DNA of 64,000 nucleotides from Dehalococcoidia bacterium (GTDB taxonomy: Bacteria > Chloroflexota > Dehalococcoidia > DSTF01 > JALHUB01), in assembly GCA_030018455.1 (NCBI GenBank), contig JASEFU010000008.1, positions 1-64,000 of the forward strand, given 5' to 3'. The position numbers and the translations under genes are program-made. The notes beneath the pieces are model-generated. The model was not told the origin of the DNA, searched no databases, and saw only the letters and a program-made list of their open reading frames with translations. Below, one piece after another: positions 15,232-23,647 of the stretch; the stretch's first letter is position 1; every line of letters begins with the position of its first letter.

Positions 15232-16496
15232 GTCTGCAGTTCATCCGTGAGAACCCGGAGACGGTGCGCAAGGCGCTCATCGACCGCGGCATGCAAGACG
15301 GCCTCGACCAGATACTCGACGTCGACAGAAAGCGGCGCGAGCTGCTGGTCGAGATCGAGGCGCTGAAGGCGGAGCGCAACGCCGGCGGCAGGCGCGTCGG
15401 CGCCGCGCGCGACGAGGCGGAACGCAGCAAGCTGATCGAGGAAATGCGCCGGGTATCGGAGGAGATTAGCGCCCGCGAGCCACACGTGAAAGAGATCGAG
15501 GAGCGGCTCAACGGCCTGTTGCAGGAGCTACCGAACATCCCCAGCGCTAATACGCCCGTCGGCGAAGGCGAGGAGCAGAACGTCATCGTCCGCACCGAGG
15601 GCGAGCCGCCGCCGTTCGACTTCGAGCCGCGGCCCCACTGGGAGTTGGGCGAGCGCCTGGGCATCATCGATTTCGAGCGCGGCGCCAGGATGTCGGGCTC
15701 GCGCTTCTACGTGCTGATAGACGCGGGAGCGCGGCTCGAGCGCGCCCTCATCGCCTGGATGCTCGACCTGCACCGCGAGCAGGGCTACAGGGAGGTCTAT
15801 CCGCCATTCATCGTGCGGGAGGAGACGATGTGGGCCTCCGGCCAGCTCCCCAAGTTCCGCGACAACCTGTACCACGACGTGGAGGACGACGTCTGGCTCG
15901 TTCCTACGGCCGAGGTGCCGCTGACCAGCCTCCACCGCGACGAGATCATGGAGCCGGGTGTGCTGCCGCTGCGCTACGTCGCCTACACGCCCTGCTTCCG
16001 CCGCGAGAAGATGAGCGCCGGCCGGGATGTGCGCGGGATCAAGCGCGGCCACCAGTTCGACAAGGTGGAGATGTACAAGTTCTGTCAGCCCGAGCTATCG
16101 GACGAGGAGTTGCAGGCGATGGTGCGCGACGCCGAAGCCGTCTGCCGCGGACTGGGTCTGCGCTTCCGGGTGAAGCAGCTCTGCACGGGCGACCTGGGCT
16201 TCAGCGCCGCTGAGGCCTACGACGTGGACGTGTGGGCGCCCGGCTCCGGCGAGTGGCTCGAGGTGAGCACCTGCTCCAACTGCACCGATTACCAGGCCCG
16301 ACGCGCGAACATCCGCTTCCGCCGCGAGAAAGGGGCGCGCCCCGAGTTCGTGCATACGCTGAATGGATCGGGGCTGGGCTTGCCGCGGACGCTGGCGGCG
16401 GTGATGGAGACGCACCAGCAGCGTGACGGCTCAATCGTCGTGCCGGAGGCGCTGCGCCCCTACCTGGGCGGCCTGCAAGTCATAGCAAAGGCTTAG
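15225..16496 (+). CDS. serS: Seryl-tRNA synthetase
   Basis: SerRS charges tRNA-Ser. The N-terminal long coiled-coil arm that grips the tRNA variable loop spans about residues 27-100. The class II core shows TAEVPLTSLHRDEI, motif 2 as CFRREKMSAGRDVRG and motif 3 as LNGSGLGLPRTLAAVMETHQ. Length 423 aa is standard. It overlaps the upstream Nudix gene by seven bases. Confidence 0.97.
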   Translation: MLSLQFIRENPETVRKALIDRGMQDGLDQILDVDRKRRELLVEIEALKAERNAGGRRVGAARDEAERSKLIEEMRRVSEEISAREPHVKEIEERLNGLLQELPNIPSANTPVGEGEEQNVIVRTEGEPPPFDFEPRPHWELGERLGIIDFERGARMSGSRFYVLIDAGARLERALIAWMLDLHREQGYREVYPPFIVREETMWASGQLPKFRDNLYHDVEDDVWLVPTAEVPLTSLHRDEIMEPGVLPLRYVAYTPCFRREKMSAGRDVRGIKRGHQFDKVEMYKFCQPELSDEELQAMVRDAEAVCRGLGLRFRVKQLCTGDLGFSAAEAYDVDVWAPGSGEWLEVSTCSNCTDYQARRANIRFRREKGARPEFVHTLNGSGLGLPRTLAAVMETHQQRDGSIVVPEALRPYLGGLQVIAKA

Positions 16497-16547
16497 CGAA
16501 GGAATACCGCCGTTGGCTGATAGGCGCGGCTTCTTACCACGCCCAGG

Positions 16548-16835
16548 CTACGGCGCGACGCGGGAAACGAACTCGTCGATCTTGATCGCGGGCAGCGTCA
16601 TGAGCTGCACCGTCGCCCGCGACCCCAGCTCGACGGCGATCCGGACCATCACCTCGTTGTTCGCCGCCTCCAGGATGTTGATGAAGTCGTAGGGGCCCAA
16701 AACGGCGTACTGGGCCAGCACCTTGCCGCCCATCGCCTCGATCTCTTTGTTGACTTCGCGGATCCGCTCCGGCCGGCTCTTTATCGTCTTTCGACCCTGA
16801 TCGGTCAGATTACTGAGCACCACGTAGATAGCCAA
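16548..16835 (-). CDS. GYD-domain protein (paralogue 1)
   Basis: A 95-aa protein of the GYD family, small dimeric alpha/beta-barrel proteins of unknown function. Features are YVVLSNLTDQGRKTI, then the GPYDF block (the GYD motif) near residues 57-61, and a C-terminal TLPAIKIDEFV. TTG at 16835 is chosen because AAAGGAG lies six bases upstream and the length then equals paralogue 2; a longer frame to 16892 adds residues with no counterpart. The two copies are about 60 percent identical by eye and face the same way. Confidence 0.8.
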   Translation of the reverse strand: MAIYVVLSNLTDQGRKTIKSRPERIREVNKEIEAMGGKVLAQYAVLGPYDFINILEAANNEVMVRIAVELGSRATVQLMTLPAIKIDEFVSRVAP

Positions 16836-16988
16836 CGCCTTCTCCTTTCCCTGCCAGAGACCCTCCTGGTTGACGCTATGATACCGGGGCACGCGTGGCA
16901 GTCAAGGGGCAAGGCAGGGCGGAGGGCGCAACAAGGCCCCGGTGGCTTTGAAAGCGCGACCGCGGGTGCCGCCCGCAGGGTCTCGACG

Positions 16989-17276
16989 CTAGCGCTTGAT
17001 CCGCTCGATGAAGCTGTCGACGGGGATGGCGGGCATCGTCATGAGCTGAAGCGTGCCGCGCGCCCCCAGCTCAACAGAGATGCGCGCCACCATCTCGTTG
17101 TCCGCCGCGTCGATCACGTTGACGAAGTCGTACGGCCCCAGGGTGGCGTATTGCGCCAGCACCCTCGCCCCCATCGCCTCGACCTCGCTGTTCACCTCCT
17201 TGATCCGCTCCGGCTTGTTCTTGACCGTCTTGCGGCCCTCATCGGTCAGAGTCGTGAGCATGACGTAGATTCCCAT
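16989..17276 (-). CDS. GYD-domain protein (paralogue 2)
   Basis: Second GYD protein, 95 aa, with YVMLTTLTDEGRKTV, the GPYDFVNVI block and TMPAIPVDSFI. AGGAGGGA precedes the ATG by about six bases. It is the promoter-proximal member of the pair, transcribed from a well-formed promoter at 17337-17364; paralogue 1 follows after a 150-base gap. The role is unknown; the domain is also found in proteins thought to sense small ligands, which does not fix a function here. Confidence 0.82.
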   Translation of the reverse strand: MGIYVMLTTLTDEGRKTVKNKPERIKEVNSEVEAMGARVLAQYATLGPYDFVNVIDAADNEMVARISVELGARGTLQLMTMPAIPVDSFIERIKR

Positions 17277-17336
17277 CGCATTCCCTCCTGGAGCGCTGAA
17301 TCGCAGCCCAACGCGATGACCTGCTGAGTGAACCGG

Positions 17337-17364
17337 ATCATATCCGTTTGGAGAAGAAAGTCAA
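17337..17364 (-). promoter_or_regulatory. Promoter for the GYD genes
   Basis: On the minus strand TTGACT and TATGAT are 16 bases apart, with transcription expected to start about 55 bases before the GYD ATG. It lies back to back with the extended -10 of the DUF1786 gene. Confidence 0.65.
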
Positions 17365-17382
17365 TATCGGCAGCCGCTCAAA

Positions 17383-17391
17383 TGCTAAAAT
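17383..17391 (+). promoter_or_regulatory. Extended -10 for the DUF1786 gene
   Basis: TGCTAAAAT ends 17 bases before the ATG at 17409, implying a very short leader. No good -35 is seen. It is identical to the box upstream of the HtrA operon. Confidence 0.45.
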
Positions 17392-17408
17392 GAAACGGGT
17401 TCGTTTCG

Positions 17409-18506
17409 ATGAAGATTCTCGCCGTCGACACAGGCACCGGGACACAGGACATTCTTCTGTTCGACACCTCGGACCCCGTCGAAAATAGCGTCAAGCTGGT
17501 CGTGCCCAGCCCGACGCTACGGGTGGCGGAACAGATACGCCGGGCGACGCACCAGAAACAGCCCATCCTCTTCACCGGCGTGACCATGGGCGGGGGCCCC
17601 TCGCGCTGGGAGCTGGAACGGCACCTTCAGGCGGGCCTCGCCGCCTTCGCGACACCCGACGCCGCCCACACTTTCGACGACGACCTGGAAGAGGTGGAGC
17701 GTATGGGCGTACAGGTGGTCGGCGAGGACGAGGTCAACCGGCTGTGGTGGGCGGCGCAGATCGGGATGCGCGACCTCGACCTCGAAGGGCTGCGGGAGGC
17801 GCTCGCGCGCCTGGGCGTGGACACCGGCATCGACGGCGCGGCCCTCGCCTGCCTCGATCACGGCGCCGCGCCACCCGGCTACTCCGACCGTCTGTTCCGC
17901 TTCGAGCACATGCGCCGCGTCGTTGAGGCCAACAACGACCTGCTGGCGTTCGCTTTCAAGCCGGAGGAGGTTCCGGAGTACTTGACCCGCGCCCGCGCCC
18001 TCCTCGCCAGCGTCGACGCGGACGTGCCGCTGGTCTTTCTCGATACCGCGCCAGCGGCGGCGCTGGGCGCCCTCCAGGACCCGCTTGTCGCGCAGGCGGA
18101 AGAGCAGCTCGTGCTCAACCTGGGCAATTCCCACGCCCTCGCGTTCCACCTGCGCGGCACGCACATCTTCAGCCTCTTCGAGCACCATACGGGCCTGCTC
18201 AGCCGCGAAGACGTGGAGTCGATGGCGGAGCGCCTTCTGGCGGGGACGCTGCGCCACGAGGATGTGTTCGAGGGCAACGGACACGGTGTGTACTACGCCG
18301 ACCAGCCGGACGGCGGCGACCCGTTTGTTGCGGTGACGGGGCCGCAGAGGGGGAAGCTGCGGGGGAGCCGGCTGGCCCCGCACTTTGCCGTCCCGCACGG
18401 CGACATGATGCTCTCCGGCTGCTTCGGGCTGCTGGAAGCGTTTGCCGCCAGGTACGCCGAGCACCGGGAAGAGGTGGAAGCGGCGCTCCGGCCGGAAACG
18501 ACCTGA
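17409..18506 (+). CDS. DUF1786-family protein
   Basis: A 365-aa soluble protein that I recognise as DUF1786, often labelled pyruvate formate-lyase activating enzyme-related without proof. The start MKILAVDTGTGTQDILLFD resembles the first phosphate-binding loop of the actin/hexokinase (ASKHA) fold, and LVLNLGNSHALAFHL near residue 240 could be the second loop, so a nucleotide-binding role is plausible but unproven. No radical-SAM cysteine motif is present, which argues against the common label. It is a single gene divergent from the GYD pair. Confidence 0.7.
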   Translation: MKILAVDTGTGTQDILLFDTSDPVENSVKLVVPSPTLRVAEQIRRATHQKQPILFTGVTMGGGPSRWELERHLQAGLAAFATPDAAHTFDDDLEEVERMGVQVVGEDEVNRLWWAAQIGMRDLDLEGLREALARLGVDTGIDGAALACLDHGAAPPGYSDRLFRFEHMRRVVEANNDLLAFAFKPEEVPEYLTRARALLASVDADVPLVFLDTAPAAALGALQDPLVAQAEEQLVLNLGNSHALAFHLRGTHIFSLFEHHTGLLSREDVESMAERLLAGTLRHEDVFEGNGHGVYYADQPDGGDPFVAVTGPQRGKLRGSRLAPHFAVPHGDMMLSGCFGLLEAFAARYAEHREEVEAALRPETT

Positions 18507-18525
18507 CGGCAACCGCGGCCGATGC

Positions 18526-18560
18526 AAAAGAGTAGGGGCGACGCGCTGGCATCGCCCCTA
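18526..18560 (-). terminator. Terminator between convergent genes
   Basis: TAGGGGCGA and TCGCCCCTA form a perfect nine-pair stem with a ten-base loop. On the minus strand the stem is followed by ACTCTTTTGC, so it probably ends the surface-protein transcript; the symmetric stem could also stop DUF1786 transcription. Confidence 0.65.
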
Positions 18561-18586
18561 TCGATTGTGTTCGCTGGGTTCGTGCG

Positions 18587-19876
18587 CTAGCGGCGGCTCT
18601 TGACCGCTCGCAGCAATGCCCCGGCTGCTGCGACGCTTACTCCCGCAGCGGCCAGACCGAGCCACGGCGTCGAGCTATTGCCCGTGCCAGAGCCTTGACC
18701 CGTGGGTGGCGCCTGAATCTCAGGCATTCCGCCGCCCGTCGGCGTCGGGGCGGGTGGCGGCGGCGGTGGCGGCGTCGGCGTGTCCGCCGGCACGGGTGTA
18801 TCGGTGGGCTCTGCTGTTGCCGTTGGGGTGGGTGTGTCGGTCGGGTTCCTCCGGAAGGGCGTGGGGGTTGCCCCGATGAACGGCGGCGGTTCGCCGGGCT
18901 CCGCCGCGAATAGCGAGGCCGAGACGGTGACCGACTCGCCTGGTTCGAGGTGGATCGCGTCCTGCGCGTTCGGCCCCCAGTAGTAGAGCACCGCGCTGTC
19001 GTTCTCATCGCCGTCCGCGCTCGCCACATCGAGCGACGGGCTAGTCACGTAGTCGAACGCCTCGTCGTCGGCAGGCGACCAGGCGACGAACATAAGGGTG
19101 TCCGGCGCTACCGGCGGCGGCTCGACTGCAGCGGGGCCGTTCACGGTGCCGTACACGACGAACAGAGGAGCGCCCGCCTCATCGTTGTCCTGAATCGCGT
19201 AGGCGGTGAAGGCCGGCGAAACGTAGGTCTGCTCCGTGACAACGGCCGCTCCGTCGGGATCGATGGGGGTGAACGAAGGTCCGTCATCATCGCCGATATC
19301 CCAGTCCCACAGATAGCGGATGCCGATATCTACGGCTTCATCGCCATCGTTGGTGACGGACGTGGTGATCTCGACGCTGGAGTCGCTCAGCGTTGAGCCG
19401 TTGATGTTCACGTCTTCGACGATGGTCAGGTCGTCCAGCTGTGCCGCGGCCGAAGTGACGACGTAGGTCGTGCGGGTGCCGGTCGTGCCGATGGGCTCGA
19501 CCGTTGCATACGGGTCCAGGACCACTACGTTGAAGCTGCTATTCTTGCCGCTGTAATCGTCATTTATGTAGTCGGTTTGGGACGTGTAGGAGCGAATCGT
19601 GCTCCAACTGGTGCCCGGGCTTTCGCTGGCGCCGCCGTAGAGGACGTCCTGGTGCGCTTCCGTCTCGATCGTGATGGGGTGGTTATCGCCCGTGCGGGCG
19701 GTGTACTGGCCCATCCCGTCGTCGGAGTCCTCCACCGACGCGTCGTAGATTCCGTTGCCGGTGGTGACTGTGCCGTGGTCGCTGCCCTTGGGATCGTCGG
19801 CGAGGGCGGCATGCGCGACGGTTAGCGCCAGCGCAAACGCTGCGAGCGCCACGAATAGCTTCTTGCCTCTGAGCAT
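18587..19876 (-). CDS. Secreted surface protein with Thr/Pro linker and PPTG-type anchor
   Basis: A 429-aa secreted protein: signal peptide (residues 1-26, cut after AHAALA), a beta-rich region (30-320) with no recognised domain, a Thr/Pro-rich wall-spanning linker (330-385), then APPTGQG, a hydrophobic helix and the basic tail KSRR. The C-terminal order (PPTG motif, helix, positive tail) resembles a sortase sorting signal, and a sortase is encoded at 35.8 kb. Alternatively it is simply anchored by the helix. AGGAGGT precedes the ATG. The repeated Thr-Pro codons make the linker GC-rich. Confidence 0.72.
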   Translation of the reverse strand: MLRGKKLFVALAAFALALTVAHAALADDPKGSDHGTVTTGNGIYDASVEDSDDGMGQYTARTGDNHPITIETEAHQDVLYGGASESPGTSWSTIRSYTSQTDYINDDYSGKNSSFNVVVLDPYATVEPIGTTGTRTTYVVTSAAAQLDDLTIVEDVNINGSTLSDSSVEITTSVTNDGDEAVDIGIRYLWDWDIGDDDGPSFTPIDPDGAAVVTEQTYVSPAFTAYAIQDNDEAGAPLFVVYGTVNGPAAVEPPPVAPDTLMFVAWSPADDEAFDYVTSPSLDVASADGDENDSAVLYYWGPNAQDAIHLEPGESVTVSASLFAAEPGEPPPFIGATPTPFRRNPTDTPTPTATAEPTDTPVPADTPTPPPPPPPAPTPTGGGMPEIQAPPTGQGSGTGNSSTPWLGLAAAGVSVAAAGALLRAVKSRR

Positions 19877-19895
19877 CTGGACCTCCTGTCACAGC

Positions 19896-19935
19896 AGTAT
19901 GATTGCTCGCTTTACGTCGGATCAATGTTATGATC
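19896..19935 (-). promoter_or_regulatory. Promoter and possible operator of the surface-protein gene
   Basis: On the minus strand TTGATC and CATACT are 18 bases apart, ending 20 bases before the start codon. The -35 overlaps an inverted repeat, GATCA (19920-19924) and TGATC (19931-19935), that could bind a dimeric regulator. The regulator is not identifiable here. Confidence 0.5.
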
Positions 19936-19992
19936 AATTTGCGAGCCTGTTGACGTCATTCTACGCTTGAATAGACGGCGGACGCAAGCGGG

Positions 19993-20284
19993 TGTACTCG
20001 TCCGGTACATTCCGTACACTCACCCCCTTTCCGCTTGTTTCTTGAGCCATGACTGGTAGAATTGTGCTGGTGTTCGTTGCCCGAGGGCCTGATGAGGCCG
20101 GATCGTGTTGTAGACCGTCTCGTAGGCCCGCCGTATCCGCTCGAACATGAGCCGCGGCAGCGGGAAGATACCTGGCGACCGCGGCAGCGCCCGGTAAAAC
20201 AGCTCCGTACACCTGCATAGGCACTCCATATCTTCCTCTCCCCACGTGGCATTATGGTGTACGGAATGTATCTGGACGAGCGCA
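19993..20284. mobile_element. 292-bp decayed IS element (IS3/IS481-like)
   Basis: The element runs TG to CA with imperfect terminal inverted repeats: CTCGTCC...CCGTACAC at 19997-20019 and its complement GTGTACGG...GGACGAG at 20257-20280, matching except for one substitution and one gap. Inside is only the C-terminal coding fragment of a transposase. Its right end is identical to window bases 1-53, so the family has at least two copies in this genome. No target duplication is evident. It is non-autonomous and probably an internal-deletion derivative. Confidence 0.75.
20020..20229 (-). pseudogene. Transposase (integrase core) C-terminal fragment
   Basis: About 69 codons survive. They contain RRAYETVYNTIRPHQALG followed by RTPAQFYQSW, the classic end of IS3/IS481-type DDE integrase cores. 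The catalytic Asp residues and the whole N-terminus are missing, so the fragment cannot be active. The remaining upstream codons run into the element's right end and show no transposase similarity. Confidence 0.8.
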
Positions 20285-20285
20285 C

Positions 20286-20866
20286 GAAAGACCCAAGGTT
20301 GCGGCTCTTTCAGCGCGAGCGCTGTTTGGGAGGAGCTAACTCGCCTTGCCGGGTGGGGGATCGCGTTATGGAATGACGCATGGAGCAGGCGATACGGCGG
20401 GCCAACGGCTTTGCGGGGCGGTCTAGTTGCAGAAATGAAGCGGCGAAGGTTTGACCAGGGCCGGCCAGAGCGCTTTCTTCATGGCGGCTCCTCCGCCACA
20501 AGCGCGATTCGAAGAGCAAGCCCCCGGCCGTTGCCGCAGCCGCTTATCCGTTTCGCATCCGTTGACGGATGGTGCTGGCTGGTCGGGCAGGGACGCCCGA
20601 CCCTACCGGTGTTTGAGGCCATCCGCTACCCGTTTCCCATCCGTTGACAGGCTCTGATGCTCATGCACCGCGCCCTGAAGGACGCGGCATGAGAGTCAGC
20701 CGTTCGCTGTAGGACGGGGTGTTTTTGATTCCCGCGCCCCGGCAACGCGACGTGAGACGACGGCCGGCCGGGCCCCTCCTTCGTCTGAGATGCTGGCCCG
20801 TGATTGACTTATTCCGCGCCCCTGGAATAGGTTCAAGTCGCGAAGTCCCCAACCGAAAGCGCGGAC
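20286..20866. other. Intergenic stretch without genes
   Basis: No convincing coding region is seen. The stretch holds small hairpins, among them GTCGGGCAGGGACGCCCGAC near 20581, a nearly repeated pair (ATCCGTTTCGCATCCGTTGAC and a similar copy about 75 bases later), and the dispersed hairpin at 20660-20693. It looks like accumulated mobile or repeat debris next to the decayed IS element. Confidence 0.6.
20660..20693. repeat. Hairpin repeat related to 2985-3004
   Basis: CTCATGCACCGCG and CGCGGCATGAG form an imperfect inverted repeat around CCCTGAAGGA. Its right half matches the reverse complement of 2985-3004 at 19 of 20 bases, so it belongs to a dispersed family of unknown role. Confidence 0.5.
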
Positions 20867-20880
20867 CAAAGGAGGTTGCC

Positions 20881-22287
20881 ATGGCAGGAATCAGGTCTGC
20901 GGGAGCATATATTCCCAAGTACCGTTTGGGAAAGGAGACCGCGGGCTGGCGCGCCCCCGGCGAAAAAGCGGTCGCCAACTTCGACGAAGACAGCGTGACC
21001 ATGGCCGTCGCCGCCGGGGCCGACTGCCTCCGCGGTATCGATAGGGCGGAGGTCGACAGCATCCTCTTCGCCACCACGACGCCTCCCTATCTGGAGAAGC
21101 AGAACGCCGCCCTCATCGCCACCGCGCTCGACCTGCGCAATGACATATCGAGCGCGGACATCGCGAACGTGCTGCGAGCCGGCACCACGGCGGTGAAGAT
21201 CGCCCTCGAGAGCGTGAACGCGGGCTCGGCGAAGAACGTCCTCGTCGTTGCCGCCGACTCTCGGCTCGCCGTGCCGCGCGACCCCATGGAGCCCGCCATC
21301 GGCGACGGCGCCGCTGCCCTGCTCATCTCGAAGGACGGCGTCTTTGCCGAAATCACCGCTAGCCATCACGTGACCGACAGCATGCTCGACGTCTGGCGCG
21401 CCCGCGACGACACGTTCGTCCGTTCGTGGGAAGACCGCTTTGTCATCGAAGAGGGGCTTTTGCGCGTTTTGCCGCAGGCCGTCGGCGCCTTCATGGAAAA
21501 GAGCGGCCTCAAGCCTGCGGACTTCTCCAAGGCCGTCTACTACTCGAACGACGCCCGCCGCCACGCCCAGCTCGCGCGGCAGATGGGCTTCAAGGAGGAG
21601 CAGGTCCAGGACCCGATGTACGGCGTCGTCGGGAACACGGGCGTCGCCTTCCCCCTCATGCTGCTGGTCGCCGCGCTGGAGGAAGCGAAATCCGGTGACA
21701 GGCTGCTCCTCGCAGGCTACGGCGACGGCGCCGACGTCTTCTCGATCGAGGTGAAACGCGGCGCGGACGGCTCGAAGAATGGATGGCGCGGCGTCAAGAA
21801 ACACGTGGAGTCGAAGCGCCTCCTCAAGACGTACGATGAGTACGCGCGCTGGCGCGAACTGATGACGACGGCAGCCGCGCGCCGGCCGCCCCTTCCCACG
21901 CCGTCCGTTTCCGCCCTCTGGCGCGAGACCGACAAGAACATCCGCCTGCACGCTTCGCGCTGCAAGAGCTGCGGCTACCTCCAGTACCCGCCGCAGCGCG
22001 TCTGCATCAAGTGCATGACCAGGGACAGCTTCGAGCCGGTAAGACTCTCCGATAAGAAGGCGGAGATATTCACCTATTCGATGGACTACGTGGCCGGTAC
22101 GCCGGACGTCCCCCTCGTCGTCACCGTCGTCAACTTCGAGGGCGGCGGACGGATGATCTGCATGATGACGGACCGCGAGGTCGAAGAGGTGCGGGTGGGC
22201 TTGCCCGTCGAGATGAGCTTCCGAAAGCTGCACACCGTCGGCGGCGTCCACAACTACTACTGGAAGTCGACGCCCGTAAGGGCATAG
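20881..22287 (+). CDS. HMG-CoA synthase-like protein fused to a DUF35 OB-fold/zinc ribbon
   Basis: Residues 1-330 resemble archaeal HMG-CoA synthase/KAS III (DEDSVTMAVAAG, FATTTPPY, GDGAAALL, GNTGVAFP). Residues 345-468 are a DUF35 domain with a zinc ribbon (Cys361, 364, 375, 378) and an OB fold. In archaea HMG-CoA synthase, thiolase and DUF35 are separate proteins of one complex that channels acetoacetyl-CoA; here two are fused and the thiolase is next door. By alignment from memory the catalytic Cys is replaced by Leu98 (NVLRAGTTA) and the catalytic His by Tyr221 (AVYYSND), so normal synthase chemistry is unlikely. AAAGGAGG precedes the ATG. Confidence 0.82.
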   Translation: MAGIRSAGAYIPKYRLGKETAGWRAPGEKAVANFDEDSVTMAVAAGADCLRGIDRAEVDSILFATTTPPYLEKQNAALIATALDLRNDISSADIANVLRAGTTAVKIALESVNAGSAKNVLVVAADSRLAVPRDPMEPAIGDGAAALLISKDGVFAEITASHHVTDSMLDVWRARDDTFVRSWEDRFVIEEGLLRVLPQAVGAFMEKSGLKPADFSKAVYYSNDARRHAQLARQMGFKEEQVQDPMYGVVGNTGVAFPLMLLVAALEEAKSGDRLLLAGYGDGADVFSIEVKRGADGSKNGWRGVKKHVESKRLLKTYDEYARWRELMTTAAARRPPLPTPSVSALWRETDKNIRLHASRCKSCGYLQYPPQRVCIKCMTRDSFEPVRLSDKKAEIFTYSMDYVAGTPDVPLVVTVVNFEGGGRMICMMTDREVEEVRVGLPVEMSFRKLHTVGGVHNYYWKSTPVRA

Positions 22288-22304
22288 CCGCGGGAGGAAG
22301 AATC

Positions 22305-23477
22305 ATGGAAGGGATCAAAGACAGAGTAGCCATCGTCGGCATGGGCTGCACGAGGTTCGGCGAGCGCTGGGACGTGGACGGCATCGACCTGCTGGTCGAG
22401 GCCTGCTATGAGGCGTACGAGGACGCGGGCATCGAGCCGAAAGACATCCAGGCCGCCTGGTTCGGGACGGTGGGAAGCTTCAGCACCGGACAACCCCTGG
22501 CGACGGCGACGAAGCTGAACTACATCCCCATCACCCGCGTAGAGAACGCCTGCGCCACCGCCACCGACGCCTTCCGCAACGCCGCCTACGCGGTCGCCGC
22601 GGGCATCTACGACATCGTGCTCGCCGCGGGCGTCGAAAAGCTGAAGGACACCGGGTTCACCGGCCTCTCGGGCGCCGCTGCCGCCGGCTCCAACGTCGAC
22701 CCGCCGGTGCCGCCGCCGTCGCAGTTCGCGCTCGCCGCCACGCGCTACTTCCACCACTACGGCATTCCCTACGAAGAGGGGAAGAAGACGCTGGCCCAGA
22801 TAGCGGTGAAGAACCACCAGAACGGCGCGCTGAACCCCAAGGCCCACCTGCGCCGCGAGATCACCATCGAAGACGCCCTCAAGGCGCCGATGATCGCCTG
22901 GCCGCTGGGCCTGTTCGACTGCTGCGGCGTGAGCGACGGCGGGGCCGCTGCCATCATCACCCGGCCGGAGATCGCGAAGAGCATGCGATCAGACTACGTG
23001 CTGGTGAAGGGCATCGGGCTGGCCGTCAGCGGAATGCAGGGTATCCTTCAGGACGACTACGATTTCGTCCACTTCCCCGAGAGCGTGAACGCCGCCAGAC
23101 AGGCGTACGCTGAGGCTGGAATCAAAGACCCGCGGCAGGAGATCGACCTCGCGGAAGTGCACGACTGCTTCACCATCACCGAGCTGATCATCTACGAGGA
23201 CCTGGGGTTCAGCGCCCGCGGCAAGGCGCCGGAGGATGTCGCTGCGGGCTCGTTCACGCTGCGCGAAGGCGACCTGCCGGTCAACCCGGACGGCGGCCTC
23301 AAGTGCTTTGGCCATCCTATCGGCGCCAGCGGCCTGCGCATGATCTACGAAGTGTATAAACAAATACAGGGGAAAGCCGGTGAACGCCAGCTAAAGAAGG
23401 CCGATATCGGGCTGACGCACAATCTCGGCGGACGCCCCGGCTCGTTCACCTGCTCGGTGGCCATCTTCGGCCGCTAG
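22305..23477 (+). CDS. Thiolase-family acetyl-CoA acetyltransferase
   Basis: A 390-aa SCP2-type thiolase of the kind paired with DUF35 proteins. The nucleophilic Cys is in ENACATATDA near residue 85, the EVHDCFTITE block near 280 and the catalytic His in CFGHPIGASG near 330. The C-terminal THNLGGRPGS replaces the usual second-Cys loop, as in other thiolases of this subgroup. It starts 17 bases after the fused DUF35 protein, so the two are translated from one mRNA and probably bind each other. Either acetoacetyl-CoA formation or a retro-aldol type reaction is possible. Confidence 0.87.
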   Translation: MEGIKDRVAIVGMGCTRFGERWDVDGIDLLVEACYEAYEDAGIEPKDIQAAWFGTVGSFSTGQPLATATKLNYIPITRVENACATATDAFRNAAYAVAAGIYDIVLAAGVEKLKDTGFTGLSGAAAAGSNVDPPVPPPSQFALAATRYFHHYGIPYEEGKKTLAQIAVKNHQNGALNPKAHLRREITIEDALKAPMIAWPLGLFDCCGVSDGGAAAIITRPEIAKSMRSDYVLVKGIGLAVSGMQGILQDDYDFVHFPESVNAARQAYAEAGIKDPRQEIDLAEVHDCFTITELIIYEDLGFSARGKAPEDVAAGSFTLREGDLPVNPDGGLKCFGHPIGASGLRMIYEVYKQIQGKAGERQLKKADIGLTHNLGGRPGSFTCSVAIFGR

Positions 23478-23614
23478 CCGGGAGCGGCGGACGGTGGCAG
23501 CGCACGGAGAGTTTAGAGGGGGCGAGTAGTCGATCAAACCCGTTCTCCGGCCGCCGCGGGTGAAAGGGGAAACGCCGCAGCGTGAGCGTCTCAACCGGAA
23601 GGCAGCCGCAATAC

Positions 23615-23639
23615 GGGCAGGGGGCGCCGCTCCCTGCCC
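23615..23639. terminator. GC-rich hairpin after the thiolase gene
   Basis: GGGCAGGG pairs with CCCTGCCC around a nine-base loop, eight bases before the next start codon. There is no T-run, so termination is uncertain; it might instead affect translation of the following gene. Confidence 0.35.
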
Positions 23640-23647
23640 CTTGACGA

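Noticed and set aside
20833-22251. A 472-codon minus-strand frame opposite the HMG-CoA-synthase-like gene
   Set aside because: Shadow frame; the plus-strand protein has a strong ribosome-binding site and clear domains.
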